This document shows positions 7,821-15,945 of a DNA stretch of 64,000 bases, piece by piece (positions within the stretch are counted from its first letter, which is position 1; every line of letters starts with the position of its first letter). The DNA is from Aminobacterium mobile DSM 12262 (GTDB lineage: Bacteria > Synergistota > Synergistia > Synergistales > Aminobacteriaceae). The translations under genes and the position numbers were made by a program. A model generated the notes under the pieces. The model saw only the letters and a list, made by a program, of their open reading frames with translations, did no database searches and was not told where the DNA came from. The stretch lies in NCBI RefSeq assembly GCF_000526395.1, contig NZ_JAFZ01000001.1:62001-126000 (forward strand), in the 5' to 3' direction.

Positions 7821-8923
7821 CACACTCCGAAAAAGAATTTAATAGTAAGGCCGGCCAGAAGCCCAAAAAAAGGATTCCAACGGGCAGAGACCAAGGTCGT
7901 GGCAGCAATAACCATGCCCCATGGACTAAAACCAAAAGGACCAGCAACGTCTGGCACCGACGTAACAGCACCATGGATATTAGTGGCAAAAGTTACAAAA
8001 GTTCCAAGAATAAAAAGGAACCCTGCGATGGAAGAACGATGAACATATCGTCCTATAGTGGGGAGAAGCTTAAAAAGAAGGATCACCGCCATAAATCCCA
8101 TCATGAGTACCGATGACAGAAGGGGATTCGGCGCAGTAGCCGTTCCGGAAATAATAGATTCTACAGGACCTCCGCCAAAAAGAGATGACCCCATATCGGC
8201 AAGACTTGAATAGATAGCAAGATGGTCAATATTTGTATTTGCCCCAGCTATGCTTCCTGTTATTTTCCCGAAACTAATATTGGCTCCAATGTTGAGACAG
8301 GCAAGAGCCAGCGCACCTACAAAAATGCGTGGTTTTCGCCAAAAACACCATTCAATATCGCCAAAAACAAAACGTTCACGAGAAAGGTCTATCTTCGTTT
8401 CCTCAAGCGAAACTTTTTTCCCAGCCTTCAAATAGTTATAGACAGCGGTAGAAACCAGCACTGAAATAATAATCGTCCACGCCAGATCCTTTGTTATAAA
8501 CCAGACGGCAAGACCTGAAACCATAGATGCAGTTCCTGACCATCTCTCTGAATTAAAGAGTTCTATAGCTACGTAAGCAAGCATAATTCCTACACCAGCC
8601 ATCATAGAAAGCACTACCGTAGGCCCAATAAATGTAACTATTGCCTCGTTCAACCCTAAAAGAGATGGAATAAGAAGAAAAGCAGCCCCCCAAAAAACAA
8701 GGCTTAATCGTTCCTGGACATTTCTTCCCATAGTTCCTGCGAGAGTGATAGTCTCTGCCTGAAAAGAAATTGTAGCAACAGAATGAAATGTAAGGGATCC
8801 TATAATACCGATAAGAAAAGCAATAGCAGTGGGGAAAGCAGCAAAACCGAAACTAAGAGCTAACAATCCTTGTGGAATTCCGTTCACAACTACAGCAAAA
8901 GCAGTAAGAATGTTGGTAAGCAT
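7820..8923 (-). CDS. NCS2-family nucleobase permease
   Basis: A 367-residue polytopic membrane protein with at least ten hydrophobic stretches. It resembles NCS2 xanthine/uracil permeases of the short, SulP-like fold; the segment SFQAETITLAG early on and AGANTNIDHLAIYSSLADMGSSLFGGGPVES mid-protein correspond to the substrate-site half-helices. AAGGAG lies about 10 bases before the ATG. It is translationally coupled to a phosphoribosyltransferase, which supports purine base uptake. A 250-base leader with a stem precedes it. Confidence 0.75.
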   Translation of the reverse strand: MLTNILTAFAVVVNGIPQGLLALSFGFAAFPTAIAFLIGIIGSLTFHSVATISFQAETITLAGTMGRNVQERLSLVFWGAAFLLIPSLLGLNEAIVTFIGPTVVLSMMAGVGIMLAYVAIELFNSERWSGTASMVSGLAVWFITKDLAWTIIISVLVSTAVYNYLKAGKKVSLEETKIDLSRERFVFGDIEWCFWRKPRIFVGALALACLNIGANISFGKITGSIAGANTNIDHLAIYSSLADMGSSLFGGGPVESIISGTATAPNPLLSSVLMMGFMAVILLFKLLPTIGRYVHRSSIAGFLFILGTFVTFATNIHGAVTSVPDVAGPFGFSPWGMVIAATTLVSARWNPFFGLLAGLTIKFFFGV

Positions 8924-9023
8924 CGCATCACAATCTCCTTGTGCGTTATTTTGGGAACTTCTTTAACGCTAACATTTTTACTCAAAAAACATTATTTGTA
9001 AAGTTTCAATCTCGCATATGCGT

Positions 9024-9069
9024 CTCTGTACTGCCACTGATGTACACGGATATATCTCTCCCTACAGAG
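9024..9069 (-). promoter_or_regulatory. Stem-closed element in the leader of the NCS2 permease operon
   Basis: On the minus strand CTCTGTA (9069-9063) pairs exactly with TACAGAG (9030-9024), closing a 32-base segment about 100 bases upstream of the permease start. Upstream of purine permeases such leaders are often riboswitches, but I do not recognise a known purine, xanthine or guanidine aptamer consensus here. Confidence 0.3.
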
Positions 9070-9176
9070 CAAAAGAACTATTCGAAGAACACCCCTCAAA
9101 AAAGGATCCCTTGTTTTCTTAAGGAGAATATCGTGCTATTATAATTATAATTCGTAACACAAAAAGGAGGTCTCCC

Positions 9177-9791
9177 ATGAAAATACAGCCTCTCAGCTCC
9201 GAAATTATTGAAGACGTAATACATTTTCACGGGCATTGGTGCCCTGGATTGGCTCTTGGTATTCGTGTGGCACAGATTGCTTTGGCTGAAATAGGACACA
9301 GTTCTGATGAGGAAATAGTAGCAATCTGCGAAACAGATATGTGTGGTGTCGATGCTATTCAATTTCTGACAGGATGCACATTGGGAAAGGGGAACCTCAT
9401 TATCCGTCCCTATGGGAAAATGGCTTTTTCCTTTTACCGAAGGAAAGATGGTAAATCTATACGCGTTGTGCTCAAAAATAACGGGAAAGCGTCAGGAGAT
9501 ATTTATTATAGAGAGTTACAAGAGAAAATGAATTCAGGGACTATCACTGAGAAGGAGCGAGAAACTTTTGCAAAACTTCGGTTTGATCGATGTCACTCTG
9601 TTTTAAATGCCCCTATAGAAGAGTTTTTTATCGTAGAAGAGACAAGAGAGACAGTTCCCCCTCACGCCCCTATGACAGGAAGCGTGAAATGCTGTCAATG
9701 CGGCGAAGGGGTTATGGAGACAAAATCCAGGTTTTTTAAAGGGGAGTTTTACTGCCTCCCCTGCTTCGAAAAATTCATACCTCGTCCTTAA
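9177..9791 (+). CDS. FmdE-family protein with C-terminal zinc ribbon
   Basis: 204 residues. AAAGGAGG precedes the ATG. The FmdE core is seen as HFHGHWCPGLALGIR and the Cys-rich CETDMCGVDAIQFLTGCTLGKGNL, which are the conserved metal-binding residues of the family. The C-terminus has a zinc ribbon (CCQCGEG ... CLPCFEKF). FmdE was named from the molybdenum formylmethanofuran dehydrogenase operon of methanogens, but it is widespread and its function is not settled. It is convergent with an ABC importer of the FecBCD type, an association that suggests Mo/W or another metal cofactor; this is inference. Confidence 0.85.
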   Translation: MKIQPLSSEIIEDVIHFHGHWCPGLALGIRVAQIALAEIGHSSDEEIVAICETDMCGVDAIQFLTGCTLGKGNLIIRPYGKMAFSFYRRKDGKSIRVVLKNNGKASGDIYYRELQEKMNSGTITEKERETFAKLRFDRCHSVLNAPIEEFFIVEETRETVPPHAPMTGSVKCCQCGEGVMETKSRFFKGEFYCLPCFEKFIPRP

Positions 9792-9794
9792 GGG

Positions 9795-10550
9795 TTACCA
9801 TGCAGGAATAATAACTGGATAGCCCTGCACATGATCGATTGTTACAGCAATATCATAAATCTCGGCAATGACGGAAGGAGAGACTTCCGCCCTTCGAAGA
9901 ATGTGGCGAACCTCTCCTTCTTTCATGAAAACAAAACGATCTCCATAGCGAAGAGCCATGGTAAGATCGTGAAGAGACATGACTGCGGAAATCCCATGTC
10001 CTAAGACAATATGTCTTAATGTTTCCATAATGTCGATTTGATTTTTTACATCAAGACTGCTAATGGGCTCATCGAGAAGCAGTAGTTTTGGTTCCTGCAC
10101 AAGAGCCCTGGCAATGGTTACTTTCTGTAACTCTCCTCCACTCATTTCATCAAGGTAGCGGAGAGCTAATGTTTCCAATCCAAGGGTATGAATAATAGCA
10201 TCTACTTTTTTTATATCCTTACCGGATAGACGCCATCCTACATAGGGGCGACGACCAAGGAGAATGGCATCAAAGGCCGTAAGGCGTACTTGTTCACAAC
10301 TTTGCGGCACATATCCCACGTTTTGGGCAATTTCTCGCCCCGACATATGCCGCATATTCCTATCCCCCAAAAAAACTGTCCCCTTTTGAGGTCGATTTAT
10401 GCCATTGAGACAACGAAGCAACGTCGTTTTTCCTGAACCGTTAGGGCCAAGGATCATCACGATTTCCTGTTTTTTCACATGAAGGGAAATATCTTTCAAT
10501 ATTGAACGGTTCCCATACCAAAAAGAGATGGATTTCGCTGAAAGAATCAA
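9795..10550 (-). CDS. FecE/BtuD-type ABC transporter ATP-binding protein
   Basis: 251 residues with Walker A GPNGSGKTT, Q-loop YVPQS, signature MSGGELQK, Walker B LLLLDEPISSLD and the H-loop SLHDL. The TTG start at 10550 has GGAGGGGG 7 bases upstream and overlaps the permease stop. It is the last gene of a three-gene importer (binding protein, permease, ATPase). The family moves ferric siderophores, haem, cobalamin or molybdate. Confidence 0.9.
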   Translation of the reverse strand: MILSAKSISFWYGNRSILKDISLHVKKQEIVMILGPNGSGKTTLLRCLNGINRPQKGTVFLGDRNMRHMSGREIAQNVGYVPQSCEQVRLTAFDAILLGRRPYVGWRLSGKDIKKVDAIIHTLGLETLALRYLDEMSGGELQKVTIARALVQEPKLLLLDEPISSLDVKNQIDIMETLRHIVLGHGISAVMSLHDLTMALRYGDRFVFMKEGEVRHILRRAEVSPSVIAEIYDIAVTIDHVQGYPVIIPAW

Positions 10551-11617
10551 GATCGCCCCCTCCTGGTAATAAGCCAGATAAAGAGAGGCGCTCCTAGAAA
10601 AGAAGTGAGGACGGAAACAGGCAAGACTCTGGGAGCCAACACAAGACGAGCTGCCATATCAGCCCCTAGGAGCAACAGAGAGCCTAATAGTGCAGATCCG
10701 GGAATAAGAAATCTATAGTCATCGCCTATAACTCGACGAACTATATGCGGACAGACAAGACCTACAAAACCTATAACCCCTACGAAGGCTACGATAACCG
10801 ACGAGATAAGAGAGGCAAAAACCATCCCGAACAATCGCACCTGCCGCACTTTGACCCCTAACCCCATCGCTGTTTCTTCCCCCGCATCAATAGCATTGTA
10901 ATCCCAGCGATGAGCAAAAAAGTAGAGAAGAGATATGAAAACAAAAGCAGTTATAATTGTTAATTCTCGCCACCCAGCCCGCGCCACGTCCCCAAAGGTC
11001 CAGAAAACCATGGCTGCAAGTTGGGTATCGTCAGCAAAATACTGTAAAAGCATGGTACCAGCCGTAAAAAGAGAGGCCAGCGCAACTCCTGATAAAGCCA
11101 TGGACTCAGGAGTTGCACCGCGAGTTCTAGACAAGAGAAGGATAACACCTGTAGCCACAAGGCTAGAGAAAAAAGCCGCTCCTGTAGCGGCGAAAGGAGA
11201 CAAAATAGAAACTGCATCAGATTGGCTGCTCAACATGCGTCCCGCCCCTAACACCATAACCGACAGAGCAGCCCCAAAAGCTGCTGCATTTGAAATGCCA
11301 AGGGTAAAGGGGGACCCTAGAGGATTTCGCAAAATAGATTGCATCACAGCTCCAGCAACAGAAAGGCCAGCCCCAGCAACAACAGCAGCCAGTGTTTGGG
11401 GTAAACGGACATTCCAGATAATAATAGCCCAACGCTTCGTATCCCCCCGGCCTAAAAGGGTAAAAAGCACGTCAAGAGGGGGAATACGTACGGCTCCCAC
11501 GGAAATGGAGAGTACAATTACGCCACAGAGCAAGACTCCCCCAGAAAAAAGCCAAAGAATCTTTCGCGCCTGATATTCCTTATAGAGAGGAGAAAGAGTT
11601 CCTTCTTCCAAGTGCAT
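10547..11617 (-). CDS. FecCD/BtuC-type ABC transporter permease
   Basis: 356 residues with about ten transmembrane segments. It has the FecCD family signatures: RLPQTLAAVVAGAGLSVAGAVMQ after the first helices, NPLGSPFTLGISNAAAFGA, and near the C-terminus GVIGFVGLVCPHIVRR, the coupling-helix region. It starts 12 bases after the binding protein stop and is coupled to the ATPase downstream. It forms the channel for a chelated metal or oxyanion. Confidence 0.92.
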   Translation of the reverse strand: MHLEEGTLSPLYKEYQARKILWLFSGGVLLCGVIVLSISVGAVRIPPLDVLFTLLGRGDTKRWAIIIWNVRLPQTLAAVVAGAGLSVAGAVMQSILRNPLGSPFTLGISNAAAFGAALSVMVLGAGRMLSSQSDAVSILSPFAATGAAFFSSLVATGVILLLSRTRGATPESMALSGVALASLFTAGTMLLQYFADDTQLAAMVFWTFGDVARAGWRELTIITAFVFISLLYFFAHRWDYNAIDAGEETAMGLGVKVRQVRLFGMVFASLISSVIVAFVGVIGFVGLVCPHIVRRVIGDDYRFLIPGSALLGSLLLLGADMAARLVLAPRVLPVSVLTSFLGAPLFIWLITRRGRS

Positions 11618-11629
11618 AGGTACACGACC

Positions 11630-12757
11630 CTATTTCAAGGATATTTTCGTGAAAGCTAAATCTTGAAATTGATCGTTCATTTCCTGGAAAACGTTCTTAC
11701 CTACAAGGAACCGGTAAATTTCATCGGCTTTTTGGGCAGGATCCACATCAAGAAAGCGGTCAGGATAGAGTACTTTCCCCACGAAGTAAGCATCTGCCAG
11801 AATAGATCCGAAATTTTGAGTATACCAATTGTAAGGCAACACCCCATAAATCTCCCCATTTTTAACGGCAGAAAGTTCCTGGTAGATAGGGTCATTTTTC
11901 AGTTGGGAAAGGGCATTCGTCCGATCATCAGCATTCAACGTGGAAAGATCGACAAAAATGACATCAGGATCCCACTCCAACAACTTTTCTTTCGACACAT
12001 CTGCGTGGGTATTCTTCTCCTCCTGCCCATTTTTAGGAGCCGCTACATGCACAGCACCTGTGAACACGAAAGGAGGATAGGCCAATTCGGTAGAACTGAA
12101 ACCATGAGGCCCACGAGAAGCAATGCCACCTACATAACAAGTTTTACGTTCTTGCGGAGCTATACCTTGCGTCCTTTTCTGTAGATCGGCAATATGTTCT
12201 TCGAAAAAAGAAACAACAGATTCTCCTCGCTCTTCATGCCCAATAATCTTCCCCATGAGTCGAAGGGAACTATAGAGCATTTCTCTACCATGTGCCAGGT
12301 TTCCATATCCTAACCCTATGACAGGGATACCTGTTTTTTCTTCAAGAACATGAACTGGAATTCCCGATTCCAGATAAGTTTTAAAAATTACCTGTGGAAG
12401 AGGCTGCACCCCTAAAATCAACTCCGGATTTGCATTCCCTCGAAACTCTCCCATCAACGGCAGGTCTTTCAACCATGGGTTGGCTAAGGCATAGGGGCGA
12501 GGACCGAAATTCCCTTTCTTTTCGTTATCTTCTACAGCAACGACTCTATTTTGCCCCTGAAGGTATACTAGAAGTCGTAAACATCCTGATCCTGAACATA
12601 TAACTCGTTCGGCGGGAACAGAAATCTGTATTTCTCTTCCAATAGAATCAGAAACCCTTATTGTATGTGTAGACTGCGCAAAACTTTCCCCTGCAAAAAA
12701 TAAAACCGCAAACGCACAAAAAACAATGACAAAAACAGTTGCCAATCTGCGCTTCAT
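11630..12757 (-). CDS. Periplasmic binding protein of a FecBCD-type importer
   Basis: About 375 residues. GGGAGG lies 8 bases before the ATG at 12757. It has a signal peptide (MKRRLATVFVIVFCAF..., cleavage after SFA). The cluster A helical-backbone fold (PF01497 type) is seen as VSDSIGREIQISVPAERVIC, then LLVYLQGQNRVVAVED and the second lobe LLEWDPDVIFVDLSTL. In this group the ligand can be a siderophore, haem, cobalamin, molybdate or tungstate (Haemophilus MolA is a precedent). Next to FmdE, a Mo/W or unusual metal ligand is plausible but unproven. Confidence 0.85.
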   Translation of the reverse strand: MKRRLATVFVIVFCAFAVLFFAGESFAQSTHTIRVSDSIGREIQISVPAERVICSGSGCLRLLVYLQGQNRVVAVEDNEKKGNFGPRPYALANPWLKDLPLMGEFRGNANPELILGVQPLPQVIFKTYLESGIPVHVLEEKTGIPVIGLGYGNLAHGREMLYSSLRLMGKIIGHEERGESVVSFFEEHIADLQKRTQGIAPQERKTCYVGGIASRGPHGFSSTELAYPPFVFTGAVHVAAPKNGQEEKNTHADVSKEKLLEWDPDVIFVDLSTLNADDRTNALSQLKNDPIYQELSAVKNGEIYGVLPYNWYTQNFGSILADAYFVGKVLYPDRFLDVDPAQKADEIYRFLVGKNVFQEMNDQFQDLAFTKISLK

Positions 12758-12850
12758 CAGCATAACCTCCCTTACGATTTTATAATAGCACGAAATAACA
12801 AAATCGTAGCACAGTGGAAATAAAAGCGCAAATAGCTTTACAAGAATTTG

Positions 12851-13969
12851 TCAGATATTTAAAGCTGAAAGCACCGCATCTGCCACTGCTTTTGCCGCAT
12901 GAGGGAAAGCGAGCTTTCTCGCGTTTGCCCGTATAATTTGCAATTTTTCAGGCGAACTATAGAGATCCCGGAGGTGGTGAATAGCTTCTGATGCAGAACG
13001 AGCCCAGATGCCTGCATTGTGGGATTCTATGTATTTGGCATTATTAATTTCCTGCTTTGGAATGGGATTAATCATAAGAAGAGGCGCTCCTGCACAAAAA
13101 GCTTCGCTTACTGTAAGCCCACCAGGCTTAGTAATCATTACATCTGCTTCAGCCATATAGTCGTAAAGATTCTCTACAAAACCAAGGAGTTGAAATTTGA
13201 CCCTGGAAGGAATCGTTATTCGTTCCAGTTGTTCTATAAGGTCTTCGTTCCGCCCGGCCACGACTGAAAGGGAAAGAGACATACCCGATTCTATAACTCC
13301 TTCAAGGATATCAAGGACAAGGGAGTTAGGAACACTACTTGCTACAAAAAGAATCGAAAATTCGTTGCTTTTATAGAACTGGCGGTCTCGATGGTAAAGC
13401 TCTCCGTATCTTTTCATCACTGGAATTCCAGACATAATAATTTTATGTTCAGGAATCCCTGCCTGTAGGAGATCTTCCTTCACAGAAGCTCCTCCTACAA
13501 AGTAAGAATCTACAAATTGGCTGATCCACATTCTATGAAGACCATAATCGGTAACAATACCGTATATTTTCCCTCTGTAGAGCCCCTGTTCCTTCATGTG
13601 AGACAAGACAGAGAGAGGGAAAAAATGGGTTCCCACACAAACATCTGGCTGGTTTTCAGTAAGATACCTCATAAACTTTTTCACATTCTCCATATTAATC
13701 TTTTCCAGCAGTCTTAAGACAGCGCTTTCTTCCCTATCTTGATCCGTCAATTCGTACATCACTTTACAAGCGATATGGGCATGTTCGCTCACGAAAGCAT
13801 AGACATCGCTATAGGACCATTTAAAGAGATCACTCGAAAAATCGAGCAGATCCATCATCACATTTGGAATTTTCCGAGCATCGAGTTCTTCTTGCACGGC
13901 TCTCGCCGCCGCTCGATGCCCACCACCAGCAGAAACATAAACAAGATGAACCGGTCTCACTTTTCTCAA
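12851..13969 (-). CDS. Processive diacylglycerol glycosyltransferase (UgtP/MGDG synthase family)
   Basis: 372 residues. The N-terminal MGDG-synthase domain begins with VSAGGGHRAAARAV, the glycine-rich loop of GT28 enzymes. The C-terminal GT-B half has the UDP-sugar site ADVMITKPGGLTVSEAFCAGAPLLMINP with the family's KPGGxT(x)E motif. It transfers a sugar from a UDP-sugar to diacylglycerol at the inner membrane face, making glycolipid. It has no signal peptide. No close operon partner is seen, as msrA lies 200 bases upstream on the same strand. Confidence 0.88.
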   Translation of the reverse strand: MRKVRPVHLVYVSAGGGHRAAARAVQEELDARKIPNVMMDLLDFSSDLFKWSYSDVYAFVSEHAHIACKVMYELTDQDREESAVLRLLEKINMENVKKFMRYLTENQPDVCVGTHFFPLSVLSHMKEQGLYRGKIYGIVTDYGLHRMWISQFVDSYFVGGASVKEDLLQAGIPEHKIIMSGIPVMKRYGELYHRDRQFYKSNEFSILFVASSVPNSLVLDILEGVIESGMSLSLSVVAGRNEDLIEQLERITIPSRVKFQLLGFVENLYDYMAEADVMITKPGGLTVSEAFCAGAPLLMINPIPKQEINNAKYIESHNAGIWARSASEAIHHLRDLYSSPEKLQIIRANARKLAFPHAAKAVADAVLSALNI

Positions 13970-14169
13970 CCTCCCTCAATAGCCGAGCCCGCTTGCCTGT
14001 GGAATACCCTTTTCATATTATTATAACGTTTCTCCATTTCTAGTTTTCTGTAAAATGGCGGGTTTTAAAGACCTCATGAGGCCGATCAACGTAATAAATG
14101 CATTTCAAGTTAAAATCAATTATGACTGATCGTCAGGTCAGGTTCCTTTATACACATGTCGTTTTCTGT

Positions 14170-14865
14170 CTAATCTCGATTTTGCACAACGTTTTTTAAA
14201 CGCCGCTGCCCCTCATCCGATAGCCCGAGACCAGGCACATCTTTTTCTAGCATAGAAAGAGTCCCTTCTCCGCCAAGATATCCATTCACACGAGCGACAG
14301 ACGTAGAATTCAAGAAATCTTCGTACTGTGGGTATTGAACTTGATACTCCCGCAAAAGTTCGCGATGAAGCCGAAGCCAATATTTTTGATGATAGGCTTC
14401 CGCAAGATAGAAAACCTTAAGAGGCATAATTTTTGTCACAACCGGGCGATTTCCTTGACGGTTCATAGCTTCCTTCCAAGCAAAAGCTTCTTCTCTTTGC
14501 TTTTCATCGCTATAAAAAATTGCCGACATATATTGTCGTGCAAAAGAAACACGAGTAGAGTCGTGACTCTCCGCGAAAATGGAAAGTAACTTTTTAAAAG
14601 AAATTACTTGAGAATCATAATCTATTTGAATGCTTTCTATATGGTTCCCCAGATTATGATACGTGGGGTCCTCTGTATCTCCCCCTGCATATCCAACACG
14701 TGTACTAAGAACCCCTCGAATGATCCCGAACCGGGCATCTGGTCCCCAGAATCACCCGAGGGCAAATGTAACAGTAGCACGGGAAGAGGCAGAGCTGGGT
14801 AAAACTATCCCTAAAATGGCAAGTACGGCTATAGAGATAATAAAAAGGCCTTTTAGGAAAATCAT
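14170..14865 (-). CDS. msrA: Exported peptide methionine sulfoxide reductase A, selenocysteine-containing
   Basis: 231 residues when the in-frame TGA at 14752-14754 (codon 38) is read as selenocysteine. GGAGGAG precedes the ATG at 14865. Residues 1-30 form a signal peptide (hydrophobic core FIISIAVLAILGIVL). The MsrA active site follows as ALG-Sec-FWGPDARFG, where nearly all MsrA have Cys. Further family motifs are in frame: TRVGYAGGDTEDPTYHN, HIESIQIDYD, QYMSAIFY and AYHQKYWLRLH. The frame has no other stop and the protein has no cysteine, so there is no resolving thiol. A stem-loop lies right after the UGA. Ordinary gene finders would start it at 14529 and lose the active site. Sec-MsrA is known in Clostridium-related bacteria and algae. 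It repairs oxidised methionine outside the cytoplasm. Confidence 0.87.
14709..14745 (-). promoter_or_regulatory. Candidate bacterial SECIS stem-loop downstream of the msrA UGA
   Basis: On the minus strand, 20 bases after the UGA, lies an apical loop GUU closed by CCCG/CGGG. Below it GAU pairs with AUC across one bulged G (14722-14739). A lower helix GGACC (14745-14741) with GGUUC (14713-14709) is possible. A G at the start of the apical loop and a UGA-to-loop distance of 16-37 bases match what is described for SelB-dependent bacterial SECIS elements. Confidence 0.6.
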
Positions 14866-14991
14866 TTTTCTCTCCTCCTTTTCTTTTCTTCACGCCCTTT
14901 AAAAATTATTTTACATGGAAAAGGATCTCTGGCATACCTATAAAAGAACTCTCTTTCTGCCATATTTTTAACCAATCGATTTTTTAACGCA

Positions 14992-15020
14992 TTGACAGTT
15001 TAAAGGTCTTTCTCTATAAT
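14992..15020 (+). promoter_or_regulatory. Consensus sigma70 promoter of the amino acid ABC operon
   Basis: TTGACA (14992-14997), a 17-base spacer and TATAAT (15015-15020): both hexamers are perfect consensus. Transcription should begin near 15027, giving a leader of about 68 bases. Confidence 0.9.
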
Positions 15021-15043
15021 CTTTGATCGACTGGCACTTTAGC

Positions 15044-15058
15044 ATGATAAATTATCAT
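15044..15058 (+). promoter_or_regulatory. 15-base palindrome in the leader of the amino acid ABC operon
   Basis: ATGATAA and TTATCAT flank a single central A. It lies about 17-31 bases downstream of the predicted transcription start, where a bound repressor could block a promoter that is otherwise full consensus. No regulator is identified. Confidence 0.4.
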
Positions 15059-15094
15059 CTTGAAAAATAAAAAAATTATGAGGGGGCATGAGGT

Positions 15095-15850
15095 ATGAAA
15101 AAAAAGTTAGCAATAATCATGGGCTGTCTTCTTCTTGTTCTGGCAGCCAGCGGAGTAATGGCAGCGGAAAAGAAGACGTACATCGTAGGAATTGATGGGG
15201 ATTATTATCCCTACTCTTTTATTGGCCAAGATGGTAAACCCACAGGATTTGACGTGGAATCTATCGAGTGGATCGCTCAAGAGATGGGTTTTGAAGTAAA
15301 GGTACAGCCTATGGCATGGGATGGCATTATTCCTGCCCTTCTCGCAAAGAAAATAGACATGGTCTATTCGGGAATGACAGCCTCTCCTGAACGGAGAAAA
15401 GTAGTTGATTTCAGCAAGGTATACTGGATCATTAATCAGGCTGTCTGCGTAAAAGCCGAATCGGAAATCAATATGGGGAATCTCTTCGACGGCAAAAAAA
15501 CTATAGGAACTCAACGAGGTTGCACAGCAGCTTTGTGGTTGGAAGATTATCTTGTAAAAACAGGAATTCTCCCAAAAGAAAATCTTAAACTCTACGATAA
15601 CTTTCCTCTAGCTGCAAAAGACCTGGAAAACGGCCGGATCAATGCTGCCATGATGGACGATGTTATTGTTGCTAAGGCAGTAGAGGGGAAACCTCTCAAA
15701 GTTATTGGAACAATCTCTACGGGAGAAGAATACGCCGTAGCAATTCGGAAAGAGGATTCGGACCTCAAAGAATTAATCAATACCGGTCTTGATCGTCTCA
15801 TGAGCTCTCCGAAATGGAATGAACTCAAAGCAAAATACAAGATGTTCTAG
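15095..15850 (+). CDS. Polar amino acid ABC transporter substrate-binding protein
   Basis: 251 residues: a signal peptide (KKKLAIIMGCLLLVLAASGVMA) and an SBP_bac_3 domain. Family features are the first strand VGIDGDYYPYSFI, GFDVESIEWIAQEMG, the ligand-gripping WDGIIPALLAKKIDM and MTASPERRKVVDFS with the conserved Arg. The start has GAGGGGGC upstream. It captures a polar or charged amino acid in the periplasm for the two permeases and ATPase that follow. A hairpin after the gene may keep its expression above the rest of the operon. The exact amino acid is not evident. Confidence 0.9.
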   Translation: MKKKLAIIMGCLLLVLAASGVMAAEKKTYIVGIDGDYYPYSFIGQDGKPTGFDVESIEWIAQEMGFEVKVQPMAWDGIIPALLAKKIDMVYSGMTASPERRKVVDFSKVYWIINQAVCVKAESEINMGNLFDGKKTIGTQRGCTAALWLEDYLVKTGILPKENLKLYDNFPLAAKDLENGRINAAMMDDVIVAKAVEGKPLKVIGTISTGEEYAVAIRKEDSDLKELINTGLDRLMSSPKWNELKAKYKMF

Positions 15851-15877
15851 GCATCTTTAAATTCAAAACTGACCTGA

Positions 15878-15909
15878 AGGGGAATGATTTTCCTTCATTC
15901 CCCTCTTTT
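15878..15909 (+). terminator. Terminator/attenuator between binding protein and permease
   Basis: A 10-bp stem AGGGGAATGA / TCATTCCCCT (15878-15887, 15895-15904) with a 7-base loop, followed by CTTTT. It lies inside the operon, so partial read-through is the likely role. Confidence 0.75.
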
Positions 15910-15945
15910 GATTTAGAAATATAAACAGAGGGAGTGCGTAAGAAC

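Noticed and set aside
10935-11573. 212-residue plus-strand open frame
   Set aside because: It is antisense to the well-supported FecCD permease, has no ribosome site and its composition is that of a mirrored membrane protein.
14170-14529. 119-residue frame read as an msrA pseudogene or fragment
   Set aside because: The missing N-terminus is present in the same frame, interrupted only by a TGA at the catalytic residue, with a signal peptide and ribosome site. Selenocysteine explains it better than decay.
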